From Ruminococcaceae bacterium KH2T8 (GTDB taxonomy: Bacteria; Bacillota; Clostridia; Saccharofermentanales; Saccharofermentanaceae), in NCBI GenBank assembly GCA_900111435.1, contig FOIY01000005.1, forward strand, positions 124,001-188,000: 64,000 nucleotides of DNA, in the 5' to 3' direction. The notes below the pieces were generated by a model. The model made no database searches. It had not been told where the DNA came from and saw only the letters and a program-made list of their open reading frames with translations. A program made the position numbers and the translations under genes. This document shows, one piece after another, positions 1 to 8,124 of this stretch; the first letter of the stretch is position 1, and every line of letters starts with the position of its first letter.

Positions 1-554
1 AAAGCGGCAAGAACGAACAGGCGGAGCAGATGGTAACGAGCTTGTCGTTCTACTTCAGGTCTTTCCTGAGCGACGGCCGCGACATCGTAACGGTAGCGGA
101 GGAGACAAAGCACATCAGAAGCTACCTTGAGATCCAGCAGGTAAGATACCGTGACATAATGGAATTCGAGATCAACATCGACCCGTCAGTCGAGCGTTTC
201 AAGCTCCCCAAGCTCACGCTCCAGCCGCTCGTCGAGAACGCGATCTACCACGGCCTCAAGCCCAAGCGCGGCAAGGGTCTTATCTCCGTAACGGGAAGGC
301 CCGACGGCGATAACGTCATCCTGGAGGTTAGGGATACCGGCGCGGGCATGGATTCGGAGGAGCTCGCTGCGCTCAGGGCGAAGATCAGCAACGAAGACAC
401 TACGAGCTTCGGACTCGTATCTGCATACAAGAGATTAAGGCTCCTCTACGGAGACGATTTCAATTTCGATGTCGTAAGCGCGGCAGGCGAGGGGACGACC
501 ATTAAGATCAGATTCCCCGGAAAGGAAGATATGGAAGATGAGACGATTCTATAG
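1..554 (+). CDS. Sensor histidine kinase, LytS/YesM type (C-terminal part)
   Basis: The reading frame is open to the left edge, so the gene begins outside the window and only the kinase core remains. It would phosphorylate a response regulator from the membrane. The segment SYLEIQQVRY followed by LQPLVENAIYHGL is the dimerisation/N-box signature of the HPK_5 (His_kinase plus HATPase_c) family, and DTGAGM is the ATP-binding G box. The partner regulator is expected upstream. The stop overlaps the next gene, a sugar-binding lipoprotein, by 17 bases, which suggests translational coupling and a joint sugar-sensing role (inference). Confidence 0.9.
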   Translation, partial: SGKNEQAEQMVTSLSFYFRSFLSDGRDIVTVAEETKHIRSYLEIQQVRYRDIMEFEINIDPSVERFKLPKLTLQPLVENAIYHGLKPKRGKGLISVTGRPDGDNVILEVRDTGAGMDSEELAALRAKISNEDTTSFGLVSAYKRLRLLYGDDFNFDVVSAAGEGTTIKIRFPGKEDMEDETIL

Positions 555-1524
555 CTTGATCCTATGCGCCGCTTTCGCGGTCAATATAGCAGGATGTACG
601 GCGACGCAGCCTGAGCAGACCGACAAGGATCTGTTCGTCATCGGCTTCTCGCAGGTAGGATCCGAATCGGACTGGAGGATAGCCAACACCCAGTCCATGA
701 TCGATACCTTTACCGAGGATAAGGGCTACGAGCTTCGCGTCGTCAATGCAAGGCAGAACCAGGATAATCAGTTCGCGGCCGTACGAAATTTCATCCTCGA
801 GGGTGTGGACTTCATCGTGATCGCGCCGACCGTCGAGGAGGGATGGGACTCCGTTCTCGCCGAGGTAAAGGCGGCGGGCATCCCGGTCATCATCATGGAC
901 CGATCCGTATCCGTCACGGACGACAGCCTCTACCTCTCCAACATCGGATCCGACTTCCTCTATCAGGGCACGATGGCCGCAGGCTGGCTCGACAAGCAGG
1001 AAGATATCGATAACGGGGATGGTACCTTGGAGATCCTGCACCTGCAGGGCACCTACGGAGCCACGGCGCAGATCCTGCGTACGCAGGCGCTCGAGACCGC
1101 GGTCGAGGAGCACGAGAACTGGGAATTTGCAGCCCAGCTCTGCGGCGACTACACGGAGGCCAAGGCATACGAAGTCGTCTCCGAATACCTCGCCGAGAAT
1201 ACGGATATCGATGTCCTTTATAGCGAGAACGACAACATGACCTTCGGCGCGATGCGCGCCATGGACGACGCCGGCATCACTTACGGCGAAGACGGTCAGG
1301 TGACGATAATAACTTTCGACGCGACGAGGGAGGCGCTGCAGTACTGCCTCGACGGCGACATCGCGCTGTGCGTCGAGTGCAACCCGCTGATCGGCCCGAT
1401 CCTTGAAGGCCTCATCAGCACCTACAGGCAGGGCTACGACATGTCGCGCCAGGTCTACGTCCCCGAGTTCACTTACACCAAGGAAGACCTGACGCAGAGC
1501 TTTATAGATTCGAGATGTTATTGA
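538..1524 (+). CDS. Sugar-binding lipoprotein, YtfQ-like
   Basis: A 328-residue periplasmic-type binding protein with a lipoprotein signal (NIAGC lipobox near residue 20), so it sits on the outer face of the membrane. FSQVGSESDWR, then EGVDFIVIAPTVEEGWDSVL and IPVIIMDRSV, closely follow the galactofuranose/ribose-binding (peripla_BP_4) pattern. It has no transporter genes directly attached and overlaps the sensor kinase gene. I infer it acts as the ligand-capturing co-receptor of that kinase rather than as a transport component; the importer operon downstream has its own binding protein. The start at 538 is preceded by a GGAAAGGA ribosome site. Confidence 0.85.
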   Translation: MRRFYSLILCAAFAVNIAGCTATQPEQTDKDLFVIGFSQVGSESDWRIANTQSMIDTFTEDKGYELRVVNARQNQDNQFAAVRNFILEGVDFIVIAPTVEEGWDSVLAEVKAAGIPVIIMDRSVSVTDDSLYLSNIGSDFLYQGTMAAGWLDKQEDIDNGDGTLEILHLQGTYGATAQILRTQALETAVEEHENWEFAAQLCGDYTEAKAYEVVSEYLAENTDIDVLYSENDNMTFGAMRAMDDAGITYGEDGQVTIITFDATREALQYCLDGDIALCVECNPLIGPILEGLISTYRQGYDMSRQVYVPEFTYTKEDLTQSFIDSRCY

Positions 1525-1611
1525 TGGCGCGGGGGTGCCGGGGGCAGCGTGCGGCGAGTGCCGCGTGGTTCCGCCCCGCGGCGACCGGGGGCTTTCGCGC
1601 AGGATTCGCAG

Positions 1612-1707
1612 AATTGGTCACCGGAAGGCGCTCTCAGTGACCAATTTGGTGAAAATCAGCCGAAAATCACTAAAATGGTCACCAGCAAAGGTTCCCGGTG
1701 ACCAATT
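1612..1707. repeat. Nested inverted-repeat stem-loop
   Basis: The gap between the convergent genes ending at 1524 and 1817 holds a long nested stem-loop. A perfect 13-base outer inverted repeat pairs 1612-1624 with 1695-1707. Inside it 1637-1652 pairs with 1667-1682 over 16 positions with one G-U and one mismatch. Words of the GGTGACCAATT type recur in both orientations, so other pairings are possible. There is no U-tract directly after it. It resembles in design the tract at 56.2-56.6 kb and contains no supportable gene. Confidence 0.75.
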
Positions 1708-1816
1708 TGGTGACTCGCGACCGGCGGGAGTGGGCTTTCGTGGGCAAAAGTCTATAAAAGTGTCGTTTTTTATTTTGAAAAGCGACGTTTCTTACGACTT
1801 TTCCCGCCGCCGACCT

Positions 1817-2860
1817 TCAGCTCCTCACGTGCAGCTGCCACTTTATGGGCTCGGGCATGTATCTGCGGCGGCAGACGGCGTCGGTGATCGCCGTGACCAG
1901 GTCGCGGTTCTTGTGCCCGAGGGAAGTGATGCGCGAGACGGTGCTCGCATAGTAGCTGTTGTCGAAGCTCACCACCTCGAGGGCGCGGCGGCCGGCACTC
2001 CGAACCTTCCCCAGGACCATCTGGAGGCGGTAGGCGATCTCGTCGTTCTGGCAGATCACGGCGGTCACCTCAGGGGGCATCTCGGCGACTACCCTGCAGA
2101 GGAATTCGTCGTTCCCCGCGAGGATCCTCCGGCGGTCGTTCCCCGTGAAGAAATTCACGCGCTTCTCGTCGAAAGGCAGGCCGTTCTCATAGAGCGCGGC
2201 GACGTAGCCCTTGTAGCGCTCGAGGCCCCTCGAGTCGTCGCAGCGGAATATGCATGCGATGTTCGTGTGGCGTTTGTCCTTCAAATAAGTGACGAGCTTC
2301 TTGGCGCCGTCGATATTGTCCTCTCTTATGCACATCGCGTCGGAGGGCGACGGGTAGGAAGTGTTTAGATAAATGACCGGGATCCCCTGAGCGCTGATCG
2401 AGCCTATCAGGGGCAGGTTGTGGTTGGGAAGTATATTCGATATGGGTTCTATTATCACTGCGGCGGGCGAGGATGATAAAGCGAGCGATAACGCTTCTCT
2501 TTCTTTCTCGAAAGACCCGGAAGTCGTGAGACAACGAAGCTCCAGGCCGCTCTTTCGGAGCGCGCTTCGAAGCCTTAGGATCAGTTCGGGATTTGTATAT
2601 TCGTCTTCGTCCTCGACGATCAGGAACACGCTCCTGCTGATCGCTGCGACCTTATCCGAGATGTACGATCCGCTGCCGCGCTTTTTGATGATGAGGCCTT
2701 TGCCGACCATGAGGTCCAGGGCGGAGCGGACTGTCTGGCGGCTGCACGAATACATCCTGCATAGTTCCTCTTCGGTGGGCAGGCGCATCCTGCCGTCAAG
2801 GCGCATCTGCGCCAGTCCCGACTCGAGTTCTTTCGCGATCTGTCTGTACATCTGTGCCAT
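1817..2860 (-). CDS. GntR-family regulator with LacI-like sensor domain (AraR-like)
   Basis: A 347-residue transcription factor. Residues 1-75 form a GntR winged helix (LPTEEELCRMYSCSRQTVRSALDLMVGKGLI). The remainder is a periplasmic-binding-protein fold of the LacI/GalR kind (VIIEPISN, IPVIYLNTSYP, CIREDNIDGAKKLVTYL, RYKGYVAAL), as in B. subtilis AraR. The ligand is therefore probably a sugar. It is divergent from the sugar importer operon starting at 3303 and is the obvious candidate for its control. The ribosome site AAGGGG lies upstream of the ATG at 2860. Confidence 0.88.
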   Translation of the reverse strand: MAQMYRQIAKELESGLAQMRLDGRMRLPTEEELCRMYSCSRQTVRSALDLMVGKGLIIKKRGSGSYISDKVAAISRSVFLIVEDEDEYTNPELILRLRSALRKSGLELRCLTTSGSFEKEREALSLALSSSPAAVIIEPISNILPNHNLPLIGSISAQGIPVIYLNTSYPSPSDAMCIREDNIDGAKKLVTYLKDKRHTNIACIFRCDDSRGLERYKGYVAALYENGLPFDEKRVNFFTGNDRRRILAGNDEFLCRVVAEMPPEVTAVICQNDEIAYRLQMVLGKVRSAGRRALEVVSFDNSYYASTVSRITSLGHKNRDLVTAITDAVCRRRYMPEPIKWQLHVRS

Positions 2861-3122
2861 CTTAAATACCCCTTACAGATACCTTATAAGAGACCGCCGT
2901 CGCTATCAATTCAGAAATCTTCAGATTGGCCCGCGGGGCGCTAAAACCGGCATGGATTTCTTATCGACTTTCGCGGAGAGATATCAAGATTTTCGAGTAC
3001 ACGCGAAGAGGTGTTGTCAGATTGCAGCACGCCCGCACGCGCGAAAGCAGCCGCCCATCGTAAGAAATCGGTATCTTTTTCGAAAGATAATCAACAAAAG
3101 CGGGCAAACGACGCGAAACGAA

Positions 3123-3168
3123 ACAAGAATTGTCATGCCCGCCGCCGCGCTAAAACAAGTTGTATTTA
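3123..3168. promoter_or_regulatory. Candidate operators in the divergent control region
   Basis: The 442-base gap 2861-3302 separates the regulator from the importer operon and has no supportable gene. Two short palindromes of the form ACAA-N-TTGT stand out: 3123-3133, and a longer one at 3151-3168 with TAAA and TTTA flanks, about 30 bases apart. They are candidate binding sites for the GntR-type regulator. I could not pick a convincing -35/-10 pair. This is inference from symmetry and position only. Confidence 0.35.
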
Positions 3169-3302
3169 GGCACTTTGCCCATTCGCATAACCCCATATGA
3201 GGATCGTTGAGAGCCCCCGAAGCATTGTGATTAAGTGTAGTCAGAACACGGAGGACCCCGGGTTCGAATACAAAAAATCCTAAGCAGAGAGGGGACAAAG
3301 AA

Positions 3303-4262
3303 ATGAAGAAATTTCTGAGAACACTGGTCGCAGGCACACTCGCTCTTTCGATGGCTTTCGGTATTGCATCCTGTGCAAAGAAAGAGGAAGACAACGGACT
3401 TATCAAGGTAGGTATCATCAATAACGATCCCAACGAGTCCGGCTATCGTACGGCAAATGACAGAGACATGAAGGCTACATTTACAGAGGCTAACGGATAC
3501 GAGGCTTCTTTCTACTACAGCCTCAAGAACGAAGAGCAGATCGCGGCTGCACAGCAGTTCGTACAGGATGAGGTTGATTATCTCCTTATCTCCGCTGCAG
3601 GTACATCCGGCTGGGATTCCGTTCTTCAGGACGCTAAGAACGCAGGCATCAAGGTAATCCTCTTCGACAGAACTATCGACGCGGACGAGAGCCTTTACGA
3701 GGCATCCATCGTTTCCGATATGGCTCAGGAAGGTCAGACGGCTGTTGACTGGCTCGCAGGTCAGAATCTCGATACATACAACATCATCCACATCCAGGGT
3801 GTCATGGGTTCATCCGCTCAGATCGGACGTTCCGGTGCTCTTCAGGACATGGCTGATTCCAACGCTAACTGGAATATCGTAAAGCAGCAGACAGCTGAGT
3901 GGAACGCAGAGACAGCACAGCAGATCGTTCAGTCCGTTATCGATTCCGGTACTGAGTTCAACGTTATCTACGCTGAGAACGACGATATGGCTAAGGGTGC
4001 CGCTCAGGCTCTCGATGCAGCTAACATCTCTCACGGTGTAGGCGGCGACGTTATCATCATGGGCTTTGACTGCAACACATGGGCACTCGAAGAGCTCCTC
4101 GCAGGCAGCTGGAACTACGACGGTCAGTGCAATCCTTTCCAGGCTTCCTATATCGATGACATCATCAAGAACGGTGCTTCTCAGAAGGTAGTCATCATGG
4201 AAGAGAGAGGCTTTGACGCAGCTACTATCACACAGGAAGACGTTGATAATTTCGGTATCTGA
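3303..4262 (+). CDS. Sugar ABC transporter substrate-binding lipoprotein (YtfQ-like)
   Basis: A 319-residue binding protein with a lipoprotein signal peptide (LSMAFGIASC, Cys about residue 24). NDPNESGYRTANDRDMK, QFVQDEVDYLLISAAGTSGWDSVL and IKVILFDRTI match the peripla_BP_4 sugar-binding family; E. coli YtfQ (galactofuranose) is the closest pattern I recognise, but the sugar is not certain. It shares the GWDSVL and AENDDMA/SENDNMT motifs with the lipoprotein at 538, so the two are paralogues. It is the first gene of the importer operon and is followed by a strong hairpin terminator, which usually gives excess binding protein over the membrane parts. The ribosome site is AGAGGGG before the ATG. 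Confidence 0.9.
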   Translation: MKKFLRTLVAGTLALSMAFGIASCAKKEEDNGLIKVGIINNDPNESGYRTANDRDMKATFTEANGYEASFYYSLKNEEQIAAAQQFVQDEVDYLLISAAGTSGWDSVLQDAKNAGIKVILFDRTIDADESLYEASIVSDMAQEGQTAVDWLAGQNLDTYNIIHIQGVMGSSAQIGRSGALQDMADSNANWNIVKQQTAEWNAETAQQIVQSVIDSGTEFNVIYAENDDMAKGAAQALDAANISHGVGGDVIIMGFDCNTWALEELLAGSWNYDGQCNPFQASYIDDIIKNGASQKVVIMEERGFDAATITQEDVDNFGI

Positions 4263-4304
4263 TCCCAATTAAGATAACCACCACAAATATCACATAAGCT
4301 CTGA

Positions 4305-4344
4305 GGGTGTGCGGTGTGGCTTCCCCGCATCGCACGCCCTTTTT
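4305..4344 (+). terminator. Intra-operon attenuating terminator
   Basis: A 15-base-pair stem with three G-U pairs joins 4305-4319 to 4325-4339 around a 5-base loop and runs into TTTTT. It lies between the binding-protein gene and the ATPase gene. It probably lets part of the transcripts stop after the binding protein. Confidence 0.85.
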
Positions 4345-4370
4345 ATGCAAAAGACAGGAGTCAAAGAAGT

Positions 4371-5885
4371 ATGGAAAAGAACTCTGTTTTGGAAATGCGC
4401 GGGATATGCAAATACTTCCCCGGCGTTCGCGCGCTCGAGCAGGTTGACTTCACATTGAGAGAAGGCGAGATCCATGCTCTCATGGGTGAGAACGGGGCAG
4501 GAAAATCTACACTCATAAAGGTACTTACCGGTGTTTACCACAAGGATGCCGGCGAAGTCTACATAAAGGGCAGCGACAAGCCCGTCATTATAAGATCTCC
4601 CCAGGATGCCCAGAACATAGGCATCAGTACCGTATATCAGGAGATCACGCTCTGCCCGAATCTTACGGTAGCCGAGAATATGTATATCGGCAGGACTAAG
4701 GGACAGTTTACGGATTGGAAAAAGATGAACGCGGAGGCCGGAAAGCTCTTAGAGGACCTCGGTATCCCCGCAGTTCCCCGCCAGCAGCTCGGCAGCTGCT
4801 CAATAGCAGTACAGCAGATGATCGCGATAGCGCGTGCGGTCGACATGAACTGTAAGGTACTGATCCTCGATGAGCCCACTTCCTCTCTCGATGAGCAGGA
4901 GGTAGTAAAGCTCTTTAAGCTGATGCTGGACCTCAAGAAAAAAGGCGTAGGCATCATCTTCGTTACCCACTTCCTCGAGCAGGTATACGAAGTCTGCGAC
5001 CGCATTACCGTTCTTCGCGACGGCAAGCTGGTCGGTGAATATATAATAGAAGACCTTCCTCGCGTTCAGCTCGTATCAAAGATGCTCGGCAAGGATTTTG
5101 ACGATATGGCCGACATCAAGAGCGAGTCCGACACGGAAAAGATAGATTACAGTTCGACCCCCGTATATGAGGCAAAGCAGCTCGCGGGAACGACAGGCAT
5201 CAAGCCCTTCGATTTCTCTATACGAAAGGGAGAGGTCAACGGCTTTACGGGACTTTTGGGATCCGGCCGAAGCGAGTGCGTACGTGCGATCTTCGGTGCC
5301 GATAAGGTCACGGGCGGCGAAGTCCTTATAGACGGCAAGCCCGTTAAGATCAATAAGCCCCTCGATGCCATGAAGCACGGTATCAGCTACCTGCCCGAGG
5401 ACCGAAAGAGAGACGGTATCGTAGGCGACCTCTCGGTAAGAGATAACATCATCCTGGCGCTTCAGGTCATGAAGGGATTCTTTAAGCCGATATCAAGAGC
5501 GCAGGCGGAGGCTTTCGCTGACGAATACATTAAGCTTCTGAACATCAAGACGGCTTCGTCCGAGACTCCGATCAAGTCGCTTTCGGGCGGTAACCAGCAG
5601 AAGGTTATCCTCGCCAGATGGCTCCTCGCGAACCCTTCGTATCTGATCCTCGACGAGCCCACGAGAGGTATCGACATCGGAACAAAGGTCGAGATCCAAA
5701 AGCTCGTCCTTAAGCTCGCAGGAGAAGGAAAGAGCGTGACCTTCATCTCATCCGAGATCGACGAGATGATCCGTACATGCTCAAGGCTCGTAGTCCTTCG
5801 TGACGGCAAGGTCGTCGGAGAGCTCAAGGGCGACGAGCTCACACAAAATAAGATAATGGCAACAATCGCAGGAGGTGAATCCTGA
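4371..5885 (+). CDS. Sugar ABC transporter ATP-binding protein (YtfR/MglA-like, two ATPase domains)
   Basis: A 504-residue duplicated ATPase that powers import. The N-terminal domain has GENGAGKST, an atypical signature region (LGSCSIAVQQM) and LILDEPTSSL. The C-terminal domain has a degenerate Walker A (GLLGSGRSE), LSGGNQQKV and LILDEPTRGID. This asymmetry is typical of the RbsA/MglA/YtfR class. I chose the ATG at 4371 because AGGAG lies 10 bases upstream and the family motif EMRGICKYFPGVRAL begins soon after; the longer frame from 4314 would run through the terminator stem. Its stop overlaps the next start (TGATG). Confidence 0.93.
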   Translation: MEKNSVLEMRGICKYFPGVRALEQVDFTLREGEIHALMGENGAGKSTLIKVLTGVYHKDAGEVYIKGSDKPVIIRSPQDAQNIGISTVYQEITLCPNLTVAENMYIGRTKGQFTDWKKMNAEAGKLLEDLGIPAVPRQQLGSCSIAVQQMIAIARAVDMNCKVLILDEPTSSLDEQEVVKLFKLMLDLKKKGVGIIFVTHFLEQVYEVCDRITVLRDGKLVGEYIIEDLPRVQLVSKMLGKDFDDMADIKSESDTEKIDYSSTPVYEAKQLAGTTGIKPFDFSIRKGEVNGFTGLLGSGRSECVRAIFGADKVTGGEVLIDGKPVKINKPLDAMKHGISYLPEDRKRDGIVGDLSVRDNIILALQVMKGFFKPISRAQAEAFADEYIKLLNIKTASSETPIKSLSGGNQQKVILARWLLANPSYLILDEPTRGIDIGTKVEIQKLVLKLAGEGKSVTFISSEIDEMIRTCSRLVVLRDGKVVGELKGDELTQNKIMATIAGGES

Positions 5886-6991
5886 TGGCTTCCAACAGCA
5901 TAAAGACAAAAGGATCTGCCGGCGGCTTTCTAAAGTCGATCGTACGAAAGCAGATCTTCATCCCGATCGCGGCTCTACTGATACTCGTGATCTTTAATCT
6001 GATCGCGGATCCTACGTTCTTCCAGATCACGCTGCAGCCTAACAGCGAAGGCTATAACGTCCTTTCGGGTAACATAATCTCGATCATCGACAGAGCTTCC
6101 GAGCTCGTTATCCTCGCCATAGGCATGACGCTCGTAACTTCCGCATCGGGCGGACAGGATATCTCGGTCGGTGCGACTATCGCCATCGCGGGCTCCGTGG
6201 TCCTCAGGGTGCTTTGCGGAACCAACACGAGACCTACTGAGCTTCAGGCTCCGATCATCGTGGCATTCCTTGTCTGCTGCATCGTATCGATGCTCTTTGG
6301 CGCATTTAACGGTACGCTCGTCGCGTACTTCAAGATACAGCCGATGGTAGCAACGCTCATCATGTTCACGGCAGGAAGATCGATCGCCGCATGGATCAAC
6401 AATAACGAGCTCCCCGTAATCAGCGATCCTACTTTCGCATACTACGGTAACTTCATCCCGGGTATCCCGATCCCCACACCTGTCTTCATCACGGTGATCT
6501 GCCTTATCGTCATCGCGCTCGCCCTGAAATTTACGAACTTGAGACTCTACTCACAGGCTGTAGGTATCAACCCCAACTCTTCAAGACTTAACGGTATCAA
6601 TCCCCAGATGATCAAGTTCATCACTTTCGTTATCCTGGGCCTTTGCGTAGCCGTTGCAGGCTTTATAAAGGTAAGCCGCCTGAGCACCATCAACTACTCC
6701 GTAGTCGCAAAGGATATCGAGATGGATGCGATCCTCGCGGTAGCACTCGGAGGCAATGCATTAGGCGGCGGTAAGTTCAACATGACAGCTTCCGTTATCG
6801 GTGCATATGTTATCCAGTTCCTGACGACAACACTTTATAAGTACGATGTCGATTCTGCTGCCATCTCCGCATACAAGGCAGTAGTAGTAATAATCCTCGT
6901 AGTATTAAGTGCTCCGATCGTGCGTGAGAAGATGGCGGATCTTAAGAAGAAGTACTTCCCCGCAAAAGCAGTAAGTAAGGAGGCGGCCTGA
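5885..6991 (+). CDS. Sugar ABC transporter permease (YtfT-like)
   Basis: A 368-residue integral membrane permease of the BPD_transp_2 family. It has about eight to ten hydrophobic segments and the family motif ASGGQDISVGA after the first periplasmic loop, followed by GAFNGTLVAYFKIQPMVATL. It pairs with the second permease at 6993 to form the channel. It is translationally coupled to the ATPase (one-base overlap) and spaced one base from the next gene. The long insert between the first two membrane segments is usual for YtfT. Confidence 0.9.
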   Translation: MASNSIKTKGSAGGFLKSIVRKQIFIPIAALLILVIFNLIADPTFFQITLQPNSEGYNVLSGNIISIIDRASELVILAIGMTLVTSASGGQDISVGATIAIAGSVVLRVLCGTNTRPTELQAPIIVAFLVCCIVSMLFGAFNGTLVAYFKIQPMVATLIMFTAGRSIAAWINNNELPVISDPTFAYYGNFIPGIPIPTPVFITVICLIVIALALKFTNLRLYSQAVGINPNSSRLNGINPQMIKFITFVILGLCVAVAGFIKVSRLSTINYSVVAKDIEMDAILAVALGGNALGGGKFNMTASVIGAYVIQFLTTTLYKYDVDSAAISAYKAVVVIILVVLSAPIVREKMADLKKKYFPAKAVSKEAA

Positions 6992-6992
6992 T

Positions 6993-8048
6993 ATGTCTAC
7001 TAATACAAAGGTCGAGGTCCCTAAGCTCAAGAAGATGCTCGACAGGACGACCATGACGGATACGAAGGTCCTCCTCTTCATAACCATCGCGGTATTTATC
7101 GTGATGTACGCAAGTGCCGTGATATTCCTCGGCAAAGGTTTCTCGAAGCCTCAGACGTTCTTTAATATCCTGAACGAGAATGCGGCGCTCATAATCCTCT
7201 CATGCGGCATGTCTCTTGTCATGATCACGGGCGGTATCGATATCTCGGTAGGCCAGGTAACGGCTCTCGTATGTATGTCCTGTGCCGTACACCTTGATTA
7301 CCATAACGGAAATGTATTTACGGCTCTCCTGATCGCGCTGGGCATCGGACTTGCGTTCGGTCTCATCCAGGGATTCCTGATCGCTTACCTCAAGATCCAG
7401 CCGTTCATAGTAACGCTCGCGGGAATGTTCTTTGCCAAAGGCATGACTACCATAGTAAATGCGACGCAGTTCAATGTCGAAAACGAGCAGTTCCAGGCTC
7501 TCAAAGGAACAAGGATCACGGTACCCGGAATGGGCTCTGTAAATAAGACCGGCACATATGTCCCCGCGTATGTCGAGATCGGTGTCATCGTAGCGCTCCT
7601 CGTAGTCATCTTCCTCTTCGTGCTCCTTCGCTGGACAAAGGTCGGAAGAAGCTTCTACGCAGTAGGCGGTAACAACCAGAGCGCCAACATGCTCGGTATC
7701 AACGTTACTCTTACGAAGTTCCTCGCGCACCTCATGTGCGGACTCCTTGCAGGTATCGGCGGATTCGTATACTTCATGCACGTAGGCTCCGGATCCCCTT
7801 CACATGCGGCAGGCGCAGAGATGAACGCCATCGCATCTTCGATCATCGGAGGCACGATGCTCACGGGCGGTGTCGGCGACATCATCGGAACTCTCTTCGG
7901 AGTACTGGCTCTTAGCACCATCAAGAATATCGTTTCTTCATTGGGACTCGACGAGGCATGGTGGACAAATATCACGATCGCCGCAATGCTCTGTATCTTC
8001 CTTCTTATCCAGAGTGTAGTCCTCGCCAAGAAGAACAAGAAAAAGTAA
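6993..8048 (+). CDS. Sugar ABC transporter permease (YjfF-like)
   Basis: The second permease of the importer, 351 residues, with ITGGIDISVGQVTAL, GLIQGFLIAYLKIQPFIVTLAGMFFAKG and IIGGTMLTGGVGDIIGT, as in YjfF and RbsC. A heterodimeric permease pair plus double ATPase is the arrangement of the E. coli galactofuranose importer YtfQRT-YjfF. The protein ends in a lysine-rich cytoplasmic tail. It is the last gene of the operon and is followed by a hairpin at 8087-8124. Confidence 0.9.
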   Translation: MSTNTKVEVPKLKKMLDRTTMTDTKVLLFITIAVFIVMYASAVIFLGKGFSKPQTFFNILNENAALIILSCGMSLVMITGGIDISVGQVTALVCMSCAVHLDYHNGNVFTALLIALGIGLAFGLIQGFLIAYLKIQPFIVTLAGMFFAKGMTTIVNATQFNVENEQFQALKGTRITVPGMGSVNKTGTYVPAYVEIGVIVALLVVIFLFVLLRWTKVGRSFYAVGGNNQSANMLGINVTLTKFLAHLMCGLLAGIGGFVYFMHVGSGSPSHAAGAEMNAIASSIIGGTMLTGGVGDIIGTLFGVLALSTIKNIVSSLGLDEAWWTNITIAAMLCIFLLIQSVVLAKKNKKK

Positions 8049-8086
8049 GTCAACCCATCCCTAACAGGTTATATTTATTCATCGTG

Positions 8087-8124
8087 TCAGACCTGCCCGG
8101 CTTCATCTAGTCAGGCAGGTCTGA
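8087..8124. terminator. Hairpin between convergent genes
   Basis: A perfect 11-base inverted repeat pairs 8087-8097 with 8114-8124 and overlaps the stop codon of the minus-strand gene. Neither side has a strong U-tract (TGCTTTGCC on plus), so it is a modest bidirectional terminator candidate. Confidence 0.55.

Noticed and set aside
1535-2368. Plus-strand open frame of 277 codons
   Set aside because: Its first part crosses the stem-loop region and the rest is antisense to the GntR-type gene; no domain and no ribosome site.
3250-3275. TPsiC-arm-like GGTTCGAATAC before the sugar-binding gene
   Set aside because: No acceptor, D or anticodon stems can be built around it, so it is not a tRNA gene.
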